A DNA stretch of 64,000 nt from Rhodanobacter sp. OK091 (GCF_900142825.1 NZ_FRCH01000001.1:310001-374000), one strand, 5' to 3'; positions 36,106 to 45,234 are shown, numbered from the stretch's first letter. Translations and numbers: made by a program. The notes: generated by a model not told the origin, from the letters alone.

Positions 36106-36585
36106 CTACCCGGGCAGCGCTTCCATCGGAACAAGCTGCCCGCGCTTGAGCGTCCCCAGCGCCACGCGCGTCTGGAAGCGCCGCACGTTGGCATTCTCGG
36201 CGACCAGTTTTTTCATGAGCGCGTCGTAATCCCCGACATCGCGCGCCGTGATTATCAGGACGTAATCGCCCTCTCCCGTTACGTACCACGCCTCCTGGAT
36301 GGCAGGCTCGGCAGCGATCCAGTGTTTCAGGCTCACCAGCAATTCGGGACGCTCCCGCTCCACCTCGACGTCGACGATCAGAGTCAGCGGCCGCCCCATG
36401 ACTCCGGCATCGACGATGGCGACCTCGGCCGTGATCACTGCTTCCTCCCGCAGGCGTGCGATCCGTCGCTGCACTGCGGACGCCGACAGGCCGATGGCCG
36501 CGCCGATCAGTTCGGCCGAGCGGCGCGCATCGCGCTGGAGGATCGCGAGGATTCCGCGATCGAATTTGTCGAGTTCCATCGGCAT
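36106..36585 (-). CDS. Lrp/AsnC-family transcriptional regulator
   Basis: The 159-residue protein has an N-terminal helix-turn-helix (LDKFDRGILAILQRDARRSAELIGAAIGLSASAVQRRIARL) and an AsnC-type ligand domain with YVTGEGDYVLIITARDVGDYD. The gene is divergent from a threonine-dehydratase-like PLP enzyme gene 136 bases away, the usual arrangement for a local amino-acid-responsive activator. The effector amino acid is not known. Confidence 0.93.
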   Translation of the reverse strand: MPMELDKFDRGILAILQRDARRSAELIGAAIGLSASAVQRRIARLREEAVITAEVAIVDAGVMGRPLTLIVDVEVERERPELLVSLKHWIAAEPAIQEAWYVTGEGDYVLIITARDVGDYDALMKKLVAENANVRRFQTRVALGTLKRGQLVPMEALPG

Positions 36586-36721
36586 CGGGCGTACGGCTCC
36601 CGCAAGTCAGGGAAAAAACCCGCCTGGACGGCGAGAGATGCGGCAACGCCGCGCGGCCGAACCTTAGCATGGGTCGTCGGTCATCCCGCCTCGCGTCCCA
36701 CCCGCCTCAGGTACTGAATTC

Positions 36722-37669
36722 ATGCTCGACCTCGCATCTATCCACGCCGCATCGCGCCACATCGATCCGGTATTTCTCGACTCTCCGATCGACATCGACG
36801 GTCAGCTCGACAGGCAACTGGGTTGCCACGTGCTGGCCAAGGTCGAACTGGACAATCCGGTGGGCTCGTTCAAGGGCCGCGGTACCGAGTTGTTCTGCGC
36901 CACCGGCCTGATGGAGGCGGAGCATCTGGCTTGTGCCTCGGCCGGCAATTTCGGGCAGGGGCTTGCGCGTGCGGCAGCAAGGCGCGGCCATCCCTGTGCG
37001 GTGTTCGCGGCGGAAAACGCCAATCGCGTCAAGGTCGACGCGATGCGCCGATTCGGTGCGGACGTCCATCTCACCGGTGTCGATTTCGATGCGGCCAAGA
37101 CAGCCGCGCGCCGCCATGCCACCGCGCATGGCCTGCGTTTCGTCGAGGATGGCCTCGAACCGGCAATTGCCGAAGGGGCGGGAACCATCGCGCTGGAGTT
37201 GCTGCGCGACACCAGCTTCGACACCATCGTGCTGCCGTTGGGCAACGGCGCGCTGCTTGCCGGCATCGGCACGGTTCTGCGCGAGCTGGCACCGCATATT
37301 GAAATCATCGCGGTGGTGGCGGATAACGCGCCGGCGATGAAGCTTTCGCTGGAGACCGGCCGGGTCGTCGAAACCGATCGCGCGGAAACCATCGCCGATG
37401 GCATTGCGGTACGCGTGCCCATCGCATCCACGCTCGCCGACCTGCGCGCCTGCTGCGACGACATTGTCGGCGTGTCCGAGCAGGACATTTTCGATGCCAT
37501 GCGGCTTGTCCACCGGTACCTCGGCCGCGTGACGGAGCCAGCCGGTGCGGTCGGACTCGCAGCCATCCTCGCCGACCGCCCGCGGTTCGCCGATCGGCGC
37601 GTCGCCACCCTCCTGAGCGGCGGCAACATTTCGCTGGCTCTGCGCGACCGCCTGCTGATGTCCAGGTGA
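36722..37669 (+). CDS. PLP-dependent threonine dehydratase-like enzyme
   Basis: The 315-residue fold-type II PLP enzyme has its Schiff-base Lys in NPVGSFKGRG near residue 51. ASAGNFGQGLA, LPLGNGALLAGIG (phosphate-binding loop) and TLLSGGNIS follow, as in threonine/serine dehydratases and the related hydroxy-amino-acid lyases. It lacks the regulatory ACT domain of biosynthetic IlvA. It probably deaminates or racemises a small amino acid in the cytoplasm. It is divergent from the Lrp/AsnC gene and is followed by a GST gene. Confidence 0.85.
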   Translation: MLDLASIHAASRHIDPVFLDSPIDIDGQLDRQLGCHVLAKVELDNPVGSFKGRGTELFCATGLMEAEHLACASAGNFGQGLARAAARRGHPCAVFAAENANRVKVDAMRRFGADVHLTGVDFDAAKTAARRHATAHGLRFVEDGLEPAIAEGAGTIALELLRDTSFDTIVLPLGNGALLAGIGTVLRELAPHIEIIAVVADNAPAMKLSLETGRVVETDRAETIADGIAVRVPIASTLADLRACCDDIVGVSEQDIFDAMRLVHRYLGRVTEPAGAVGLAAILADRPRFADRRVATLLSGGNISLALRDRLLMSR

Positions 37670-37727
37670 CATCGGCATGTCGGCCACGCCGTCGACCACG
37701 ATATTTCCCCAAAGGCAAAAACCATCC

Positions 37728-38345
37728 ATGAAACTCCTGTATCAGACGCACTCGCCCTACGCCCGCAAGGCCCTCGTCGCCGCCCACGAGCTGGGCCTCG
37801 CCGGGTCGGTGCAAGTCATCCATCACGAAACCAGTCCGACGCGTCAAAACGCCGAGGTGTTCGCGCTCAATCCACTGGGCAAGGTGCCGGTCCTGCTGTG
37901 CGACGACGGCCAGGTGTTGTTCGACTCAAGTGTGATCTGCGATTACCTGGACAGCCTGCACGGGCACCCGATGCTGATCCCGGTCGATTCGAAGCAGCGT
38001 TACCGGGCACTGCAATGGCAGGCGCTTGCGCAAGGCATGGCGGATGCCGGCATCGCCGTGCGATGGGAGGCCGAGCGGCGTCCCGAATCGCTGCGCTGGC
38101 CGACGATGCGGGATGGGCAGTTGCAGAAAGTCATCGCCGCCTGCGATTTCCTGGAGCGGGAAATCGGCACGCATGCCGCCGTCGATATCGGAACCATCGC
38201 CATCGCCACCACCTTGAGCTGGATCGAATTCCGCGGTGTCTACCCGTTCCAGACAGGACGCCCGCACCTGTCGTCCTGGTATGCGGCGTTCTGTGCGCGG
38301 CCGTCGATGCGCGCGACGACTCTCAGTGGCGACACGAACGACTGA
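37728..38345 (+). CDS. Glutathione S-transferase
   Basis: The 205-residue protein has the canonical N-terminal domain (MKLLYQTHSPYARKALVAA, FALNPLGKVPVLLCDDGQVLFDSSVICDYLD) with the cis-Pro and the Glu/Asp-Ser glutathione site, and an all-helical C-terminal domain. It begins 58 bases after the PLP enzyme gene and is probably in its operon. The electrophile it handles is unknown. Confidence 0.92.
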   Translation: MKLLYQTHSPYARKALVAAHELGLAGSVQVIHHETSPTRQNAEVFALNPLGKVPVLLCDDGQVLFDSSVICDYLDSLHGHPMLIPVDSKQRYRALQWQALAQGMADAGIAVRWEAERRPESLRWPTMRDGQLQKVIAACDFLEREIGTHAAVDIGTIAIATTLSWIEFRGVYPFQTGRPHLSSWYAAFCARPSMRATTLSGDTND

Positions 38346-38429
38346 GCAACACGACAGCGCGGGCGAAATCGCGGCACGTGCGATCTCCGATGCCATTCGG
38401 CTTCTTCCTTTCGCGACAAGGCAACCAAC

Positions 38430-38642
38430 ATGAGTTCCCTCTGGACCGACCTGCTCTTTCTACATGGCCACATCACCGACTGGCGGCTGGCGCGGCGGCT
38501 ATCCCGCGCGCCGGCGCCACAGGACTCTCCGCCTGCCGCAGTCCCTGCCATCGATCCGCAGCATTCCACCGCTTCGCGCCGGGGCACGCTCATACTGCGC
38601 TTATGCCTAGGCATCGGCAGCGGCGAGTTGCACAGGCAATGA
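38430..38642 (+). CDS. Small hypothetical protein
   Basis: A 70-codon frame starts at ATG 38430 after AAGGCAACCAAC, a reasonable ribosome site. The N-terminus MSSLWTDLLFLHGHITD is hydrophobic, followed by an Arg-rich helix and a Pro/Ala segment. No domain is recognised. It lies between two GST genes on the same strand. It could be a real small protein or spacer; confidence is limited. Confidence 0.4.
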   Translation: MSSLWTDLLFLHGHITDWRLARRLSRAPAPQDSPPAAVPAIDPQHSTASRRGTLILRLCLGIGSGELHRQ

Positions 38643-38772
38643 CCGGCAAGCAACTACGGTAACGTGGACCCCGTCGCCGGGGTTCCAGAAAGTTTCCCGG
38701 CGTATGTCGATTTCCTTCGGTCTCGTTCGTCGTCAGGGAAAGCACCTCTTTCTCGACCAAGGCGACCCGACG

Positions 38773-39426
38773 TTGAAACTCTACTTTCACCCCTTTTCCT
38801 CCTACTCCCAGAAGGCGCTCATCGCGCTCTACGAGAACGGCACGCTGTTCGAACGGCGCCTGCTGTCGCACGAGGACCCCGAAGTGCTGGGGGAATTCGC
38901 GACGCTATGGCCGCTGAAGCGCTTTCCCGTACTGGTGGACGGGAGCCGCACGGTGATCGAGGCGAGCATCATCATCGAGTACCTGGATCTGTACCACCCC
39001 GGTCCGGTGCGGCTGGTTCCCGGCGAAACGAGAGACGCGCTGGAAGTGCGGACGATGGACCGCTTCTTCGACAACTACGTCTCGACGCCGCAGCAGAAAA
39101 TCGTGTTCGACAGCTTGCGACCGGAAGCGGAGCGGGACGCCCGCGGCGTCGCCGACGCGCGAGCGATGCTCGACACCGCTTACAGATGGCTCGACAAGGT
39201 CATGGCCGACCGCGAATGGGCGGCCGGCGACCATTTCAGCCTCGCCGACTGTGGCGGCGCGCCGTTCCTGTTCTATGCGGACTGGACCCATCGCATCGAC
39301 GCATCCTTCGCAAACGTGCTCGCCTACCGCAAACGGTTGCTCGCGCGCCCGTCGTTTGCACGTGCCGTCGACGAGGCTCGGCCGTACCGCCCGCTGTTCC
39401 CGCTGGGCGCGCCCGACAGGGATTGA
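38773..39426 (+). CDS. Glutathione S-transferase family protein
   Basis: The conserved N-terminal domain begins LKLYFHPFSSYSQKALIALYENG and continues RFPVLVDGSRTVIEASIIIEYLD. The C-terminal helical domain contains WAAGDHFSLADCGGAPFLFY. TTG 38773, preceded by AAGGCGAC, puts the start where GSTs normally begin; an ATG at 38704 would add 23 unconserved residues. The active site has Ser-Tyr-Ser in place of a Cys or simple Tyr. Substrate unknown. Confidence 0.85.
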   Translation: MKLYFHPFSSYSQKALIALYENGTLFERRLLSHEDPEVLGEFATLWPLKRFPVLVDGSRTVIEASIIIEYLDLYHPGPVRLVPGETRDALEVRTMDRFFDNYVSTPQQKIVFDSLRPEAERDARGVADARAMLDTAYRWLDKVMADREWAAGDHFSLADCGGAPFLFYADWTHRIDASFANVLAYRKRLLARPSFARAVDEARPYRPLFPLGAPDRD

Positions 39427-39494
39427 CGCGGCTGGATTGACGCGGCGGGATTGATGAGTAGCGACTGATTTTTGCCACCACTTGGAGATCGACC

Positions 39495-40205
39495 ATGGCC
39501 CACGCCCCCACCCTCGTTCCGGCCGCCGAACTGGTGCAACGCAGCGACATGACTTTTCCGAACGAAAGCGCCGAGTATCGCCGCGCGCGCAATGCGTTGC
39601 TTGTCGAGGAAATCGAACTGCGCCGGCATATCGAACGCGTCGCCGAGCAGCGCCGTGCATTGCCACCCGGCGGAGAGGTCATCGGCGACTACCGCTTCGA
39701 AGGCGAACGCGGGCCGCTCGATTTCGCGGGCCTGTTCGGAGACAAGCAGACCCTGGTCGTCTACAGCTATATGTTCGGCCCTCAGCGCGAACGTCCTTGC
39801 CCGATGTGCACATCGCTGCTCGGTGCATGGGACGGCGAGGCACGCGACATCCAGCAGCGCGTTGCGCTGGCCGTGGTCGCGCGATCGCCGATCGAGCGCC
39901 TCCTCGCGTTCAAGAAGGAACGTGGCTGGCGCGACCTCAAGCTGTATTCCGATAGCAACGGCAACTACAGCCGCGACTACTACGGCATCGGCGAAGACGG
40001 CAGCGACATTCCCGCCTTCAACGTATTCACCCGCAAAAATGGAAAAATCCATCATTTCTGGAGCGGCGAGATGGGTCCCGAGAGTGCGGACCCCGGCCAG
40101 GATCCGCGCGGGGCACCCGACCTGATGCCGATCTGGACCATTCTCGATGCGACGCCCGAAGGACGCGGCACCGACTGGTACCCGAAGCTCGACTACCCCG
40201 GCTGA
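39495..40205 (+). CDS. DUF899 thioredoxin-like family protein
   Basis: The 236-residue protein shows the DUF899 pattern: an N-terminal helical region with ARNALLVEEIELRRHIERVAEQRRALPPGGEV, then FGDKQTLVVYSYMFG, RERPCPMCTSLL and a thioredoxin-like remainder ending WYPKLDYP. The CPMC motif is a possible redox pair. Family function is unknown. It is convergent with the ArsR gene and lies downstream of a GST gene, in a stretch rich in thiol-related folds. Confidence 0.9.
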   Translation: MAHAPTLVPAAELVQRSDMTFPNESAEYRRARNALLVEEIELRRHIERVAEQRRALPPGGEVIGDYRFEGERGPLDFAGLFGDKQTLVVYSYMFGPQRERPCPMCTSLLGAWDGEARDIQQRVALAVVARSPIERLLAFKKERGWRDLKLYSDSNGNYSRDYYGIGEDGSDIPAFNVFTRKNGKIHHFWSGEMGPESADPGQDPRGAPDLMPIWTILDATPEGRGTDWYPKLDYPG

Positions 40206-40285
40206 TACAAGCCGTCTGCACGGCGCCGCTCCCGTCGTGCAGGCTTCCATCGAGCATGGATGGACACCTCAGCCAACGTCGCTAC

Positions 40286-40678
40286 TCAGCCGCCCTGCTT
40301 CCTGGCGGTGGCCTGCTTGCGCCTGGCGGCACGGGCGCGCTCCGCCGACTGGATGCCATGGGCCTTCAGGATCGCCGAAAGCAGTCCGGGGAAGCGTTGC
40401 TCGATCTCGACGCAGCGACTGGTGTTGTGCATCTCCACGCCGTGCCGCTCGCTACGCACCAGCCCCGCTTCCCTGAGCGCGCGAAAGTGCTGTGAAAGCG
40501 TGGATTTGGGAATGCTGCGGTCGCTCATCTGCAGAAAGTTCGAACAGATATTCGTGCAATTCGAGCCGGCCAGCTCCGCGTAGATCGCCACCCGCACGGG
40601 ATCGGACAGGGCATGCAGGATGCCCTCCACGGTGATGTCTTCGATCGACGGGTGAATCAGTGGCCTCATGGCGGCCAT
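40286..40678 (-). CDS. ArsR-family transcriptional regulator
   Basis: The winged-helix regulator contains ILHALSDPVRVAIYAELAGSN, the recognition helix region STLSQHFRALREAGLVRSERHG and a basic C-terminal tail. ATG 40678 or 40669 is plausible. The ATG at 40696 overlaps the divergent promoter and is unlikely. Cys residues in NCTNICSNF are not a classical metal site. The divergent SDR gene and the operator at 40706-40726 indicate local repression. Confidence 0.88.
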   Translation of the reverse strand: MAAMRPLIHPSIEDITVEGILHALSDPVRVAIYAELAGSNCTNICSNFLQMSDRSIPKSTLSQHFRALREAGLVRSERHGVEMHNTSRCVEIEQRFPGLLSAILKAHGIQSAERARAARRKQATARKQGG

Positions 40679-40689
40679 CTTAGCAGCTC

Positions 40690-40718
40690 TTGACATTTAG
40701 TTCTTTAGTTCATAAGTT
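40690..40718 (+). promoter_or_regulatory. Promoter of SDR gene
   Basis: TTGACA at 40690-40695, a 17-base spacer and TAAGTT at 40713-40718 form a good sigma-70 promoter reading into the SDR gene. Confidence 0.6.
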
Positions 40719-40726
40719 ACGAACTA
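40699..40726. promoter_or_regulatory. Putative ArsR-type operator
   Basis: TAGTTC at 40706-40711 and GAACTA at 40721-40726 form an inverted repeat, with an extra TAGTTC copy starting at 40698. It overlaps the -10 region of the SDR promoter, so binding would block transcription. Confidence 0.55.
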
Positions 40727-40768
40727 TTGAAGAACAAAACCTCTCTCCCCCGCACCACAGGAAATGTC

Positions 40769-41515
40769 ATGAGCAAGCTCAACGGTAAAGTCGCCATCGT
40801 CACCGGCGCATCCAAAGGCATAGGCGCTGCCATTGCCAAGTCACTGGCCGCTGCAGGCGCTTCAGTAGTCGTCAATTACGCATCCAGCAAGACGGGCGCC
40901 GAGGCCGTCGTCGCCGATATCGGCGCGGCTGGCGGCAAGGCCGTTTCCGTTCGCGGGGACGTCTCCAAGGCGGCCGACGCACAAGCCCTCGTCGATGCGG
41001 CGATCAAGCAATTCGGACGGCTGGATATTCTCGTCAACAACTCCGGTGTCTACGGGTTCTCCCCGCTCGAGAGCATCACCGAGGAAGACTTCCACAGGCA
41101 CTTCAACGTCAACGTACTCGGCCTGCTGCTGACGACCCAGGCCGCCAGCAAGCATCTGGGCGAAGGCTCCAGCATCATCAACATCGGATCCGTCGTCACC
41201 CGCATCACCCCGCCGGGCAGCGCGATCTACACCGGCACCAAGGGTGCCGTGGACGCCATCACCGGCGTGCTGTCGCGCGAACTGGGCCCGCGCAAGATCC
41301 GTGTCAACGCACTGAACCCGGGCATGATCGAAACCGAGGGCACCCATGCCGCCGGCTTCATCGGTTCGGACTTCGAGGCCGATGCCGTCTCGCGTACACC
41401 GCTGGGGCGCATTGGTCAGCCCAACGACATCGCTTCGATCGCCGTGTTCCTGGCCTCCGACGATTCCTACTGGCTCACCGGTGAACAGCTGCTCGCCGGC
41501 GGCGGCGTGCGCTGA
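40769..41515 (+). CDS. Short-chain dehydrogenase/reductase
   Basis: The 248-residue protein has the classical SDR features: TGASKGIG for cofactor binding, NNSGVYG (variant of NNAG), the catalytic Ser in NIGSVV and Tyr-x3-Lys in IYTGTKGAVDA, and NPGMIETEG. A NADP preference is suggested by the basic context, but this is inference. CACAGGAAATGTC precedes the ATG. It is divergent from, and probably repressed by, the ArsR regulator. The substrate is unknown. Confidence 0.93.
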   Translation: MSKLNGKVAIVTGASKGIGAAIAKSLAAAGASVVVNYASSKTGAEAVVADIGAAGGKAVSVRGDVSKAADAQALVDAAIKQFGRLDILVNNSGVYGFSPLESITEEDFHRHFNVNVLGLLLTTQAASKHLGEGSSIINIGSVVTRITPPGSAIYTGTKGAVDAITGVLSRELGPRKIRVNALNPGMIETEGTHAAGFIGSDFEADAVSRTPLGRIGQPNDIASIAVFLASDDSYWLTGEQLLAGGGVR

Positions 41516-41521
41516 TCGGCA

Positions 41522-41567
41522 AACCGCGAAGGGTGCATTCCGGCATCGGAATGCACCCTTCGTGGTT
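41522..41567. terminator. Strong 21-bp hairpin between convergent genes
   Basis: The arms at 41522-41542 and 41547-41567 pair along 21 bases with one G-U position and a four-base loop (GCAT). It lies just after the SDR stop and before the end of the convergent YciI-like gene, so it probably ends both transcripts, though there is no T-run. Confidence 0.7.
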
Positions 41568-41586
41568 ACATCCGCGCGTTGCCGTA

Positions 41587-41937
41587 TCAGGGATGTGTCT
41601 CGACCTGACGCACTTCGCAGGTGATGTCCCATTCGTCGCCATGGACCTTCAGAAAGCGCTCGGTCCAATGGATGGCCTCTTCCATCGACTTCGTCTCCAT
41701 CAGCGCATAACCGCCGATCACTTCCTTGGCCTCGGTGAACGGGCCGTCGACCACGCTGATCTTTCCGTGGGAAAGCCGCAAACGAACGCCTTCCGACGTC
41801 GGCCGTAACCCCGCAGTGTCGAGCATGACCCCGGCCCGGCTCACTTCCTCAAGCAGCTTGCCCATATCGCTCATCAGCTGCTCGCTGGGCTGCAGTCCGC
41901 TGTTCTCGTTGATCCTGACCATTGAAAGGAATCGCAT
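41587..41937 (-). CDS. YciI/DGPF-domain protein
   Basis: ATG 41937, preceded by AGGAGATGGAG, gives a 116-residue protein beginning MRFLSMVRINENSG and containing the VVDGPFTEAKEVIGGYALMETKSMEEAI block diagnostic of the DGPF/YCII family. These small ferredoxin-fold proteins often accompany ECF sigma factors or redox genes, but none is adjacent. The function is unknown. Confidence 0.9.
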   Translation of the reverse strand: MRFLSMVRINENSGLQPSEQLMSDMGKLLEEVSRAGVMLDTAGLRPTSEGVRLRLSHGKISVVDGPFTEAKEVIGGYALMETKSMEEAIHWTERFLKVHGDEWDITCEVRQVETHP

Positions 41938-42129
41938 AGCTCCATCTCCTGTGGCTGTCTGGGCCGTACGCCGGACGATTGCGCATCCTGTAAGCACCAC
42001 GGCTATCCATGCGACGAATGGAAGGCGGCTGGATCGACAGGGCTCATCGGGATCCGCAGGCCTATAAAGTCGATGCTGGCGCTGGAAAACGCATTCTGAT
42101 ACCGACTCAGGATGGCGCACCTGGCGAAT

Positions 42130-43611
42130 TCAAGTCGGCGACGCAGCCTCACTGCCTTTCGCCGCGGCCAGGTTCGTACGCAGCATCGCCGCACCGAGAA
42201 GCGCCCCCAACGCGGCGAAACAGGCACCGACCAAGAAGGCCGCTTGGTAGCCACCCGCAAGCGCGGCGAGCGATGGATGACCACTCGTCAGCAAACCTTC
42301 GCTGCGCGAAGCCGCGAGGCTGGCCAGGATGGCCAGGCCCAACGCACCGCCCATCATGAAGGCCGTGTTGACCACACCTGAAGCGAGGCCGGACTCGGAT
42401 GGCGACACATCGCTCATGGCGGCCAGCAGCACGGGATTGAACGCGATGCCGGCGCCAAGGCCGAGCAACAACATGCCGGGGAGGATATCCAACAGGAAAT
42501 GTCCGTCGACGGGCGCGCGCGCGAACAGCAACAAACCAGCCGCGGCTAGTAGCAGTCCACATGCCAGAGGACGCCGGATGCCGAAACGCATCACCAGTTT
42601 CGCCGAGATGCCCAGCGAGAATACAGCCATGATCAGGTTCGCCGGCAGAAAGGCCAGCCCCACTTCCATCGGGTTATAGCCCAGCACCAGCTGCATATAG
42701 AGCGCGGAGAGGAAGAACCACGCAAACATCGCCGCCGCCCACAGCACGCCGACGATATTGGAAACCGCCAGATTGCGCAGTTTGAACAGCCGCAGGGGCA
42801 TCAGTGGCGTGTGCACGCGCGTTTCGATCAGCAGGAACGCCACCAGCAAAGCGAAGGCAATGAGCAATTGCCCGAGCGTACGCTGCGATGTCCAGCCCAG
42901 TTCGTTGCCGTTGACGATCGCATAGACGGCAAGCATCAGCGCCGCGGTCACGGTCACGGCACCGAGCACATCCAGATGCCGCGACGTCACCCCGCTCGAT
43001 ACCGCCGGCAGCAAGCGCAGGGAAAGTACGACCACACCGATGCCGATCGGCAGGTTCACCAGGAACACCCAATGCCAGCTCAGGCTGCTGGTCAGCACGC
43101 CGCCCAGCATGGCACCAAGGCTGCCGCCGCCGGCGCAGACGAAACCATAGACCCCCATCGCCTTGGCGCGATCGGCCGCTTCGGTAAACAGATCCATGAT
43201 CAACGACAGCGCCACCGCCGTGACCACGGCCCCGCCAAGCCCTTGCACACAGCGTGCAATGACGAGGGCGGCCTGGGTGGTGGACAGCCCGCAGCCCAAC
43301 GACGCCAGCGTGAATACCACGATGCCGATCAGGAACAGGCGTCGATGTCCATACAGGTCACCGAGTCGACCGCCGAGCAGCAAAAAGCCGCCATAGGTCA
43401 GCATGTACGCATTCACCACCCAGGCCAACGACGTATCGGAGAAATTCAAATCCGTTTTGATCGATGGCAACGCGACATTCACGATCGTCGTGTCGAGCAC
43501 GATCATCAAGACGCCAAGGCACAGAACCATCAAGGCCAGCCAGCGGCGGTCGTGATGCGCATGCCGGTTTGGCGGCAGCGTATGCACAGTGTCGGTCGAT
43601 GCAGCGTCCAT
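42130..43611 (-). CDS. MFS multidrug exporter, DHA2 (EmrB/QacA) family
   Basis: The 493-residue protein has about 14 membrane helices. Diagnostic motifs are VLDTTIVNVALPSI in helix 1, the loop GGRLGDLYGHRRLFLIG and the helix-5 motif with GGVLTSSLSWHWVFLVNLPIG. It would export hydrophobic compounds by proton antiport. There is no adjacent membrane-fusion protein, so it probably works alone in the inner membrane. The start at 43611 follows GAGAGCC. Confidence 0.92.
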   Translation of the reverse strand: MDAASTDTVHTLPPNRHAHHDRRWLALMVLCLGVLMIVLDTTIVNVALPSIKTDLNFSDTSLAWVVNAYMLTYGGFLLLGGRLGDLYGHRRLFLIGIVVFTLASLGCGLSTTQAALVIARCVQGLGGAVVTAVALSLIMDLFTEAADRAKAMGVYGFVCAGGGSLGAMLGGVLTSSLSWHWVFLVNLPIGIGVVVLSLRLLPAVSSGVTSRHLDVLGAVTVTAALMLAVYAIVNGNELGWTSQRTLGQLLIAFALLVAFLLIETRVHTPLMPLRLFKLRNLAVSNIVGVLWAAAMFAWFFLSALYMQLVLGYNPMEVGLAFLPANLIMAVFSLGISAKLVMRFGIRRPLACGLLLAAAGLLLFARAPVDGHFLLDILPGMLLLGLGAGIAFNPVLLAAMSDVSPSESGLASGVVNTAFMMGGALGLAILASLAASRSEGLLTSGHPSLAALAGGYQAAFLVGACFAALGALLGAAMLRTNLAAAKGSEAASPT

Positions 43612-43777
43612 AACAAGGCTCTCGCAAGTAGTCGGGTTTGTACTGCCGAACGGGCGGTTTTCACTTATGCGACGAACGCGCATCGCCGGAATCGACATAC
43701 TTCGGGTCCCGAAAGAACACTACACCACGCTCATCGCGAGAATGCCGGGCGACCCACCGTTCGGCATGGCTCTGCCG

Positions 43778-44287
43778 TCAGCGAGCGGCTTCGCGGTGAG
43801 GCAGTTTCCAGCCGGGCCGTACGAAGTGACAGGTGTAGCCGTTGGGATAATGCTCGAGATAATCCTGATGCTCGGGCTCGGCTTCCCAGAAGTCGCCAAC
43901 AGGCGCCAGCTCTGTCACCACCTTGCCGGGCCACAGGCCGGAGGCATCCACATCGGCAATGGTGTCCTCGGCCACCCTCTTCTGCTCCGCGGACGTGTAG
44001 AAGATCGCCGAACGGTAAGAGCTGCCGCGGTCATTGCCCTGCTGGTTCGGCGTAGACGGATCATGGATCTGGAAAAAAAACTCCAACAGCGCGCGATAGC
44101 TCAGCTTCGACGGATCGAAGATGATTTCGACGCCTTCGGCGTGGCTGCCGTGATGGCGGTAAGTCGCGTTCGGCACGTCGCCGCCGGTGTAACCCACGCG
44201 GGTGGCGATCACGCCGGGATAGCGACGTAGCAGATCCTGCACGCCCCAGAAGCAGCCGCCGGCCAGCACGGCACGTTCGGTACTCAT
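43778..44287 (-). CDS. msrA: Peptide-methionine (S)-S-oxide reductase MsrA
   Basis: The 169-residue protein has the catalytic GGCFWG near residue 11 and the conserved [26 protein letters not shown] and [16 protein letters not shown] stretches of MsrA. It reduces the S-epimer of methionine sulfoxide in proteins or free form. Its start codon overlaps the stop of msrB by four bases, so the two repair enzymes are translationally coupled. Confidence 0.97.
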   Translation of the reverse strand: MSTERAVLAGGCFWGVQDLLRRYPGVIATRVGYTGGDVPNATYRHHGSHAEGVEIIFDPSKLSYRALLEFFFQIHDPSTPNQQGNDRGSSYRSAIFYTSAEQKRVAEDTIADVDASGLWPGKVVTELAPVGDFWEAEPEHQDYLEHYPNGYTCHFVRPGWKLPHREAAR

Positions 44288-44733
44288 CGCACATCCTCCA
44301 CCTGAGCCAGATAGTCCGCGTAACCCTCTGCCGCCATGTCGTCGCGATGAATGAACCGCAGCGAAGCCGAGTTGATGCAATAACGCAGGCCGCCACGATC
44401 TCTCGGGCCATCGGGGAATACGTGCCCCAGATGGCTGTCGCCGTGCGCCGAGCGCACTTCGGTGCGGATCATGCCATGTGTGCCGTCGCGCAATTCGTTG
44501 ACGTTGGCAGGTTCGATCGGCTTGGTGAAGCTCGGCCAGCCGCATCCCGACTCGAATTTGTCGGACGAGGCAAACAACGGTTCGCCCGACACGATATCGA
44601 CGTAGATGCCCGGCTGCTCGTTGTCCAGATACTCGCCCGTGCCGGGCCGCTCGGTGGCATTTTGCTGGGTGACGCGATATTGCTCGGGTGAGAGCTTCGC
44701 GATGGCATCGGGAGTCTTGCTGTACTTGCTCAT
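44284..44733 (-). CDS. msrB: Peptide-methionine (R)-S-oxide reductase MsrB, zinc-less type
   Basis: The 149-residue protein contains the MsrB substrate motif [11 protein letters not shown] and the catalytic [11 protein letters not shown]. The place where zinc-type MsrBs have a CxxC reads [11 protein letters not shown] here, so the structural zinc site is absent. The Cys in SGCGWP is a candidate resolving residue. It reduces the R-epimer of methionine sulfoxide. It is the first gene of the msrB-msrA operon, with the stop overlapping the msrA start. Confidence 0.96.
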   Translation of the reverse strand: MSKYSKTPDAIAKLSPEQYRVTQQNATERPGTGEYLDNEQPGIYVDIVSGEPLFASSDKFESGCGWPSFTKPIEPANVNELRDGTHGMIRTEVRSAHGDSHLGHVFPDGPRDRGGLRYCINSASLRFIHRDDMAAEGYADYLAQVEDVR

Positions 44734-45234
44734 GGGCCTCTCCTGCTTCGGGCCATCATCCCCGGTTTGAACCGATACTCGATCCAGGCCGGCAATATGC
44801 CCATCGATTTGAATAGTGCATAGATTGGGGCCGGTCAGGCGAACCCAACCGGCACACTGATGCATTACGTACCGGAGCGGCTCAGGGTTACATGCGAGGC
44901 GTGGCCATTTGAAGCGTCGCGATCGACGGCGCCGATTCCGGCAGCGACCTCGGATCCGGCCGCAAGGCGCCGGCGCCGATGCAATACGATTGCCCACGAT
45001 TTCCACTCAAAATTAACCAGAGGAAGTGCCCGCGCCCTTCTTTTGTGGTGTCATGACGCGCTTCTCGGGAAGGCACGGGCAGAACAGGATCGACGCTGGG
45101 CCGCCCATCAATTGCAATGCCTCAACGTGCGCGGCGACACTCGCACTGAACGAACCTCCCTCTGCTCACCCCTTTCGTCGGGTCGCGGCCAACTGCCGCC
45201 GATTCGATACCGCTATTTCAGGAGATTGCCCGTC
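44734..45234. other. 501-base region without a recognised gene
   Basis: This lies between the divergent msrB and methyltransferase genes and must hold both promoters. A frame in phase with the methyltransferase stays open from 44860, but it lacks conserved sequence and has high-GC random composition, while a good ribosome site is found only before 45235. No RNA gene or repeat is recognised. Confidence 0.5.

Noticed and set aside
44860..45234. N-terminal extension of the methyltransferase at 45235
   Set aside because: The frame is open, but the residues are Arg/Ala-rich and unconserved, and the only good ribosome site precedes GTG 45235.
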